Below the pieces are notes generated by a model. That model ran no database searches, was not told where the DNA came from, and saw only the letters and a list, made by a program, of their open reading frames with translations. The position numbers and the translations under genes are program-made. Of a stretch of DNA of 35,119 bases, positions 33,613 through 35,119 are shown in pieces (within the stretch, counting starts at the first letter, position 1; each line of letters starts with the position of its first letter). The DNA is from CAYXVU01 sp964468725 (GTDB lineage Bacteria; Acidobacteriota; Blastocatellia; UBA7656), in contig CAYXVU010000039.1 in the NCBI GenBank assembly GCA_964468725.1, forward strand, positions 1 through 35,119, written 5' to 3'.

Positions 33613-34158
33613 ATGAGCAGCTACAAACAGAATGAAGGCAATTGGTTGGAACGCTTGATTCATAAGATTCCGGGCTATAGCGGTTATATGGACCGCGAGC
33701 AGCGCCGCGATTTGGACAAACGGCACAGAGAAGGGTTGGCCGAACGCCTGCGCCATCTGAAAACGCCACTCACCGAATTGATGAAGCAACTGACCGATGG
33801 CGGGCGCATGTTCGAGATCAAACCGATTGATCAAGCAATTAAAAAACTGGATACCCTTGAGAATCGCATACGCTTTGCCAGTTATGGCTATGCTGGCTTT
33901 TTTGATGTTGTGAAGATCGAAGAGCCGCAACTCAACGCGATCTACCAATTCGACCTTGCGCTGATTGAGCAAGTTGAAGCGCTCGAAGCGCAAACCGCCG
34001 ATGTCGCCACCCATGCGGCAACGACGGAAGGCTTGAAATCGAGTGTGGCTGCCCTGACCGCCAGGCTAGACGGGCTGGTAAAAACTTTTGATGATCGTCA
34101 CCAAGCGATAGATCGTTACGGTCAAGAGGGGCCTCCGGGGCGACCGCTATTTACCTGA
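33613..34158 (+). CDS. Unrecognised helical protein with IPGYxGY motif
   Basis: 181 residues, no signal peptide or membrane segment. Residues 19-25 are I-P-G-Y-S-G-Y, followed by a charged D-R-E-Q-R-R-D-L-D-K-R-H-R-E helix. I recall I-P-G-Y-x-G-Y plus E/Q-x-R-R-x-x-D as a recurring pattern in bacterial hypothetical proteins, but no function is attached. The middle holds L-x-x-L-E-N-R-I-R-F-A-S-Y-G-Y-A-G-F-F-D; the C-terminal third is mostly helical with heptad-like hydrophobic positions and ends in a G/P-rich tail. A strong ribosome site (GGGAGG) lies four bases before ATG 33613. It sits between two zinc-ribbon proteins, which may form one unit. Confidence 0.65.
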   Translation: MSSYKQNEGNWLERLIHKIPGYSGYMDREQRRDLDKRHREGLAERLRHLKTPLTELMKQLTDGGRMFEIKPIDQAIKKLDTLENRIRFASYGYAGFFDVVKIEEPQLNAIYQFDLALIEQVEALEAQTADVATHAATTEGLKSSVAALTARLDGLVKTFDDRHQAIDRYGQEGPPGRPLFT

Positions 34159-34255
34159 TCGTCGCCTGATCGTAACGCCTGCGGGCGCACCATTTGTTCC
34201 TGCGGAATCGCCGACGAGGGGGAACATTTATTGGCGTCGAAAGGTATTATCTGGC

Positions 34256-35119
34256 ATGGCAAACCAATGTATTCACTGTGGCAAAGAGTTATTCGCCGGA
34301 ACCCGATTTTGTCGCTACTGCGGGAAGGCCAGCGGGCAGGTTCAGGAAGAGAATATCCCAACACAAACCATGCCGCCGTTGCCCGAATCCCTTCGACAAG
34401 AACCGTCTGGTCATACATCGCGGCATTTGAAGCCGGATACCAATCCGATGAGCGAGCCGCCACCCTATACGCAGACTCCGCCACAACCGCCGCCCGCGTT
34501 TTACTATCAACAACCGACCGGGCAGGTTCCGACCTATCGTCCGCCAATGTACCCTGCGCCGCCGCCACCCAAAAGCCGTTCACCGTGGGGTTGGATTATC
34601 GGCCTAATGATCAGCGGCATGCTCGGCTTGATGTTGATTGTCGGCGTGTTGATCTTTAAGTCAGCCGGTGATCGTCAACGACGGCAGATTCCTGCAATCG
34701 AAGCAACGGCAAGACCTGGCGAAACGGCCTTTGGTTTGGCCGATGCCAGAGTGTCGCGCAATGAAATCTCGGTCACCAAAACATTTCCCTTGCTCAACAC
34801 CGCCAAATTCTCTCTCAATGCCACAAGAGGCGAGGTGACGGTTGAGAGTTGGGATAAACCGCAGGCCGAAGTCACGGTCATTAAACGCGGCGGTTCATCT
34901 CGTGAACGGGAACAACTGGAAATCTTTTCCAAAGAAGAAAGCGGCAATGTGGCCATTCGCACGGGCTCCGGAAGTTTCGGCAGCGTTGAGGTCGAATATC
35001 GAATCAAACTGCCGAAAAGCCTCAAAGAGGTCACCATTGACACAACGAGCGGCGAAGTTCAGGTTGCCAACCTCATCAGCGCGATCTTTGTAAAGACGAA
35101 CAGTGGTGAGGTGGAATTG
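34256..35119 (+). CDS. Zinc-ribbon, Pro-rich, membrane-anchored protein with DUF4097-like domain, 3' truncated
   Basis: The frame is open to the last base, so the gene continues beyond the window (288 codons visible). It begins C-I-H-C-G-K ... F-C-R-Y-C-G-K (Cys5, 8, 19, 22), a complete zinc ribbon. A Pro/Gln/Tyr-rich disordered stretch (about 38-108) follows, then one membrane helix (about 111-133) and an outside part rich in short beta strands (from about 155: F-S-L-N-A-T-R-G-E-V-T-V, V-T-I-D-T-T-S-G-E-V-Q-V, V-K-T-N-S-G-E-V-E-L). Repeated S/T-x-G-E/D-V-x-V units are the mark of DUF4097/putative-adhesin beta-solenoid domains. The zinc ribbon faces the cytoplasm. The start is ATG 34256; AAGG lies 11 bases upstream. 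Function is unknown. Confidence 0.72.
   Translation, partial: MANQCIHCGKELFAGTRFCRYCGKASGQVQEENIPTQTMPPLPESLRQEPSGHTSRHLKPDTNPMSEPPPYTQTPPQPPPAFYYQQPTGQVPTYRPPMYPAPPPPKSRSPWGWIIGLMISGMLGLMLIVGVLIFKSAGDRQRRQIPAIEATARPGETAFGLADARVSRNEISVTKTFPLLNTAKFSLNATRGEVTVESWDKPQAEVTVIKRGGSSREREQLEIFSKEESGNVAIRTGSGSFGSVEVEYRIKLPKSLKEVTIDTTSGEVQVANLISAIFVKTNSGEVEL

Noticed and set aside
34231..34659. 142-codon plus-strand frame starting at 34231
   Set aside because: It is a shadow of the zinc-ribbon/DUF4097-like gene at 34256, whose frame shows four spaced cysteines, a membrane helix and beta repeats and stays open to the window end.

Overview
The window is about 35 kb of a bacterial chromosome with moderate GC content. 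Its centre is a complete, co-oriented division and cell wall (dcw) cluster. Gene content and protein style suggest an Acidobacteriota-like bacterium, possibly class Blastocatellia: Gram-negative type division genes, MurE with the meso-diaminopimelate signature, a PASTA-tailed FtsI, and many small zinc-ribbon, DUF1573-like and NTF2-like proteins. This taxonomic call is inference; the window holds no rRNA or other marker that would settle it.

Left part (1-8111, mostly + strand): a 5'-truncated double NTF2-like protein, an alpha/beta-hydrolase esterase, a short-chain dehydrogenase, a DUF1573-like secreted protein interrupted by an in-frame TGA, a periplasmic coiled-coil protein (- strand), a small membrane protein, a class A beta-lactamase-fold serine hydrolase, and a sigma-70-type factor followed by an unrecognised 278-residue protein. 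A GT39/ArnT-type membrane glycosyltransferase (8182-9873, - strand) lies just beyond the end of the dcw cluster.

Centre (10131-27657, all - strand): in transcription order mraZ, rsmH, ftsL, ftsI, murE, murF, mraY, murD, ftsW, murG, murC, ftsQ, ftsA, ftsZ. Most genes are separated by under 100 bases, or overlap. The first gene has a sigma-70-like promoter (TTGACT-17-TACCAT) followed immediately by three GTGG boxes at exact 10-base spacing, a textbook MraZ operator. The last gene, ftsZ, sits behind a 351-base gap and ends at a strong intrinsic terminator. murB and ddl, often present in such clusters, are absent. Together the genes make UDP-MurNAc-pentapeptide (MurC, D, E, F), lipid I and II (MraY, MurG), polymerise and cross-link septal glycan (FtsW, FtsI), and build the divisome (FtsZ, A, Q, L).

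Right part (27915-35119): a ZIP metal transporter, convergent with a LOG-family protein and an M50 site-2-type protease; an HU-family gene with a perfect consensus promoter; an acyl-CoA carboxylase beta chain (divergent from HU); a zinc-ribbon/PilZ protein preceded by a heptamer tandem repeat that also builds the -35 of its apparent promoter; a cytoplasmic protein with an IPGYxGY motif; and a 3'-truncated zinc-ribbon/proline-rich/membrane-anchored protein.

I found no CRISPR array, prophage, insertion sequence, tRNA or rRNA, and no convincing new multigene system. The points most worth a second look are the interrupted DUF1573-like gene, the heptamer-repeat promoter, the MraZ operator layout, the sigma factor with its unknown partner, and the unusual FtsQ tail.
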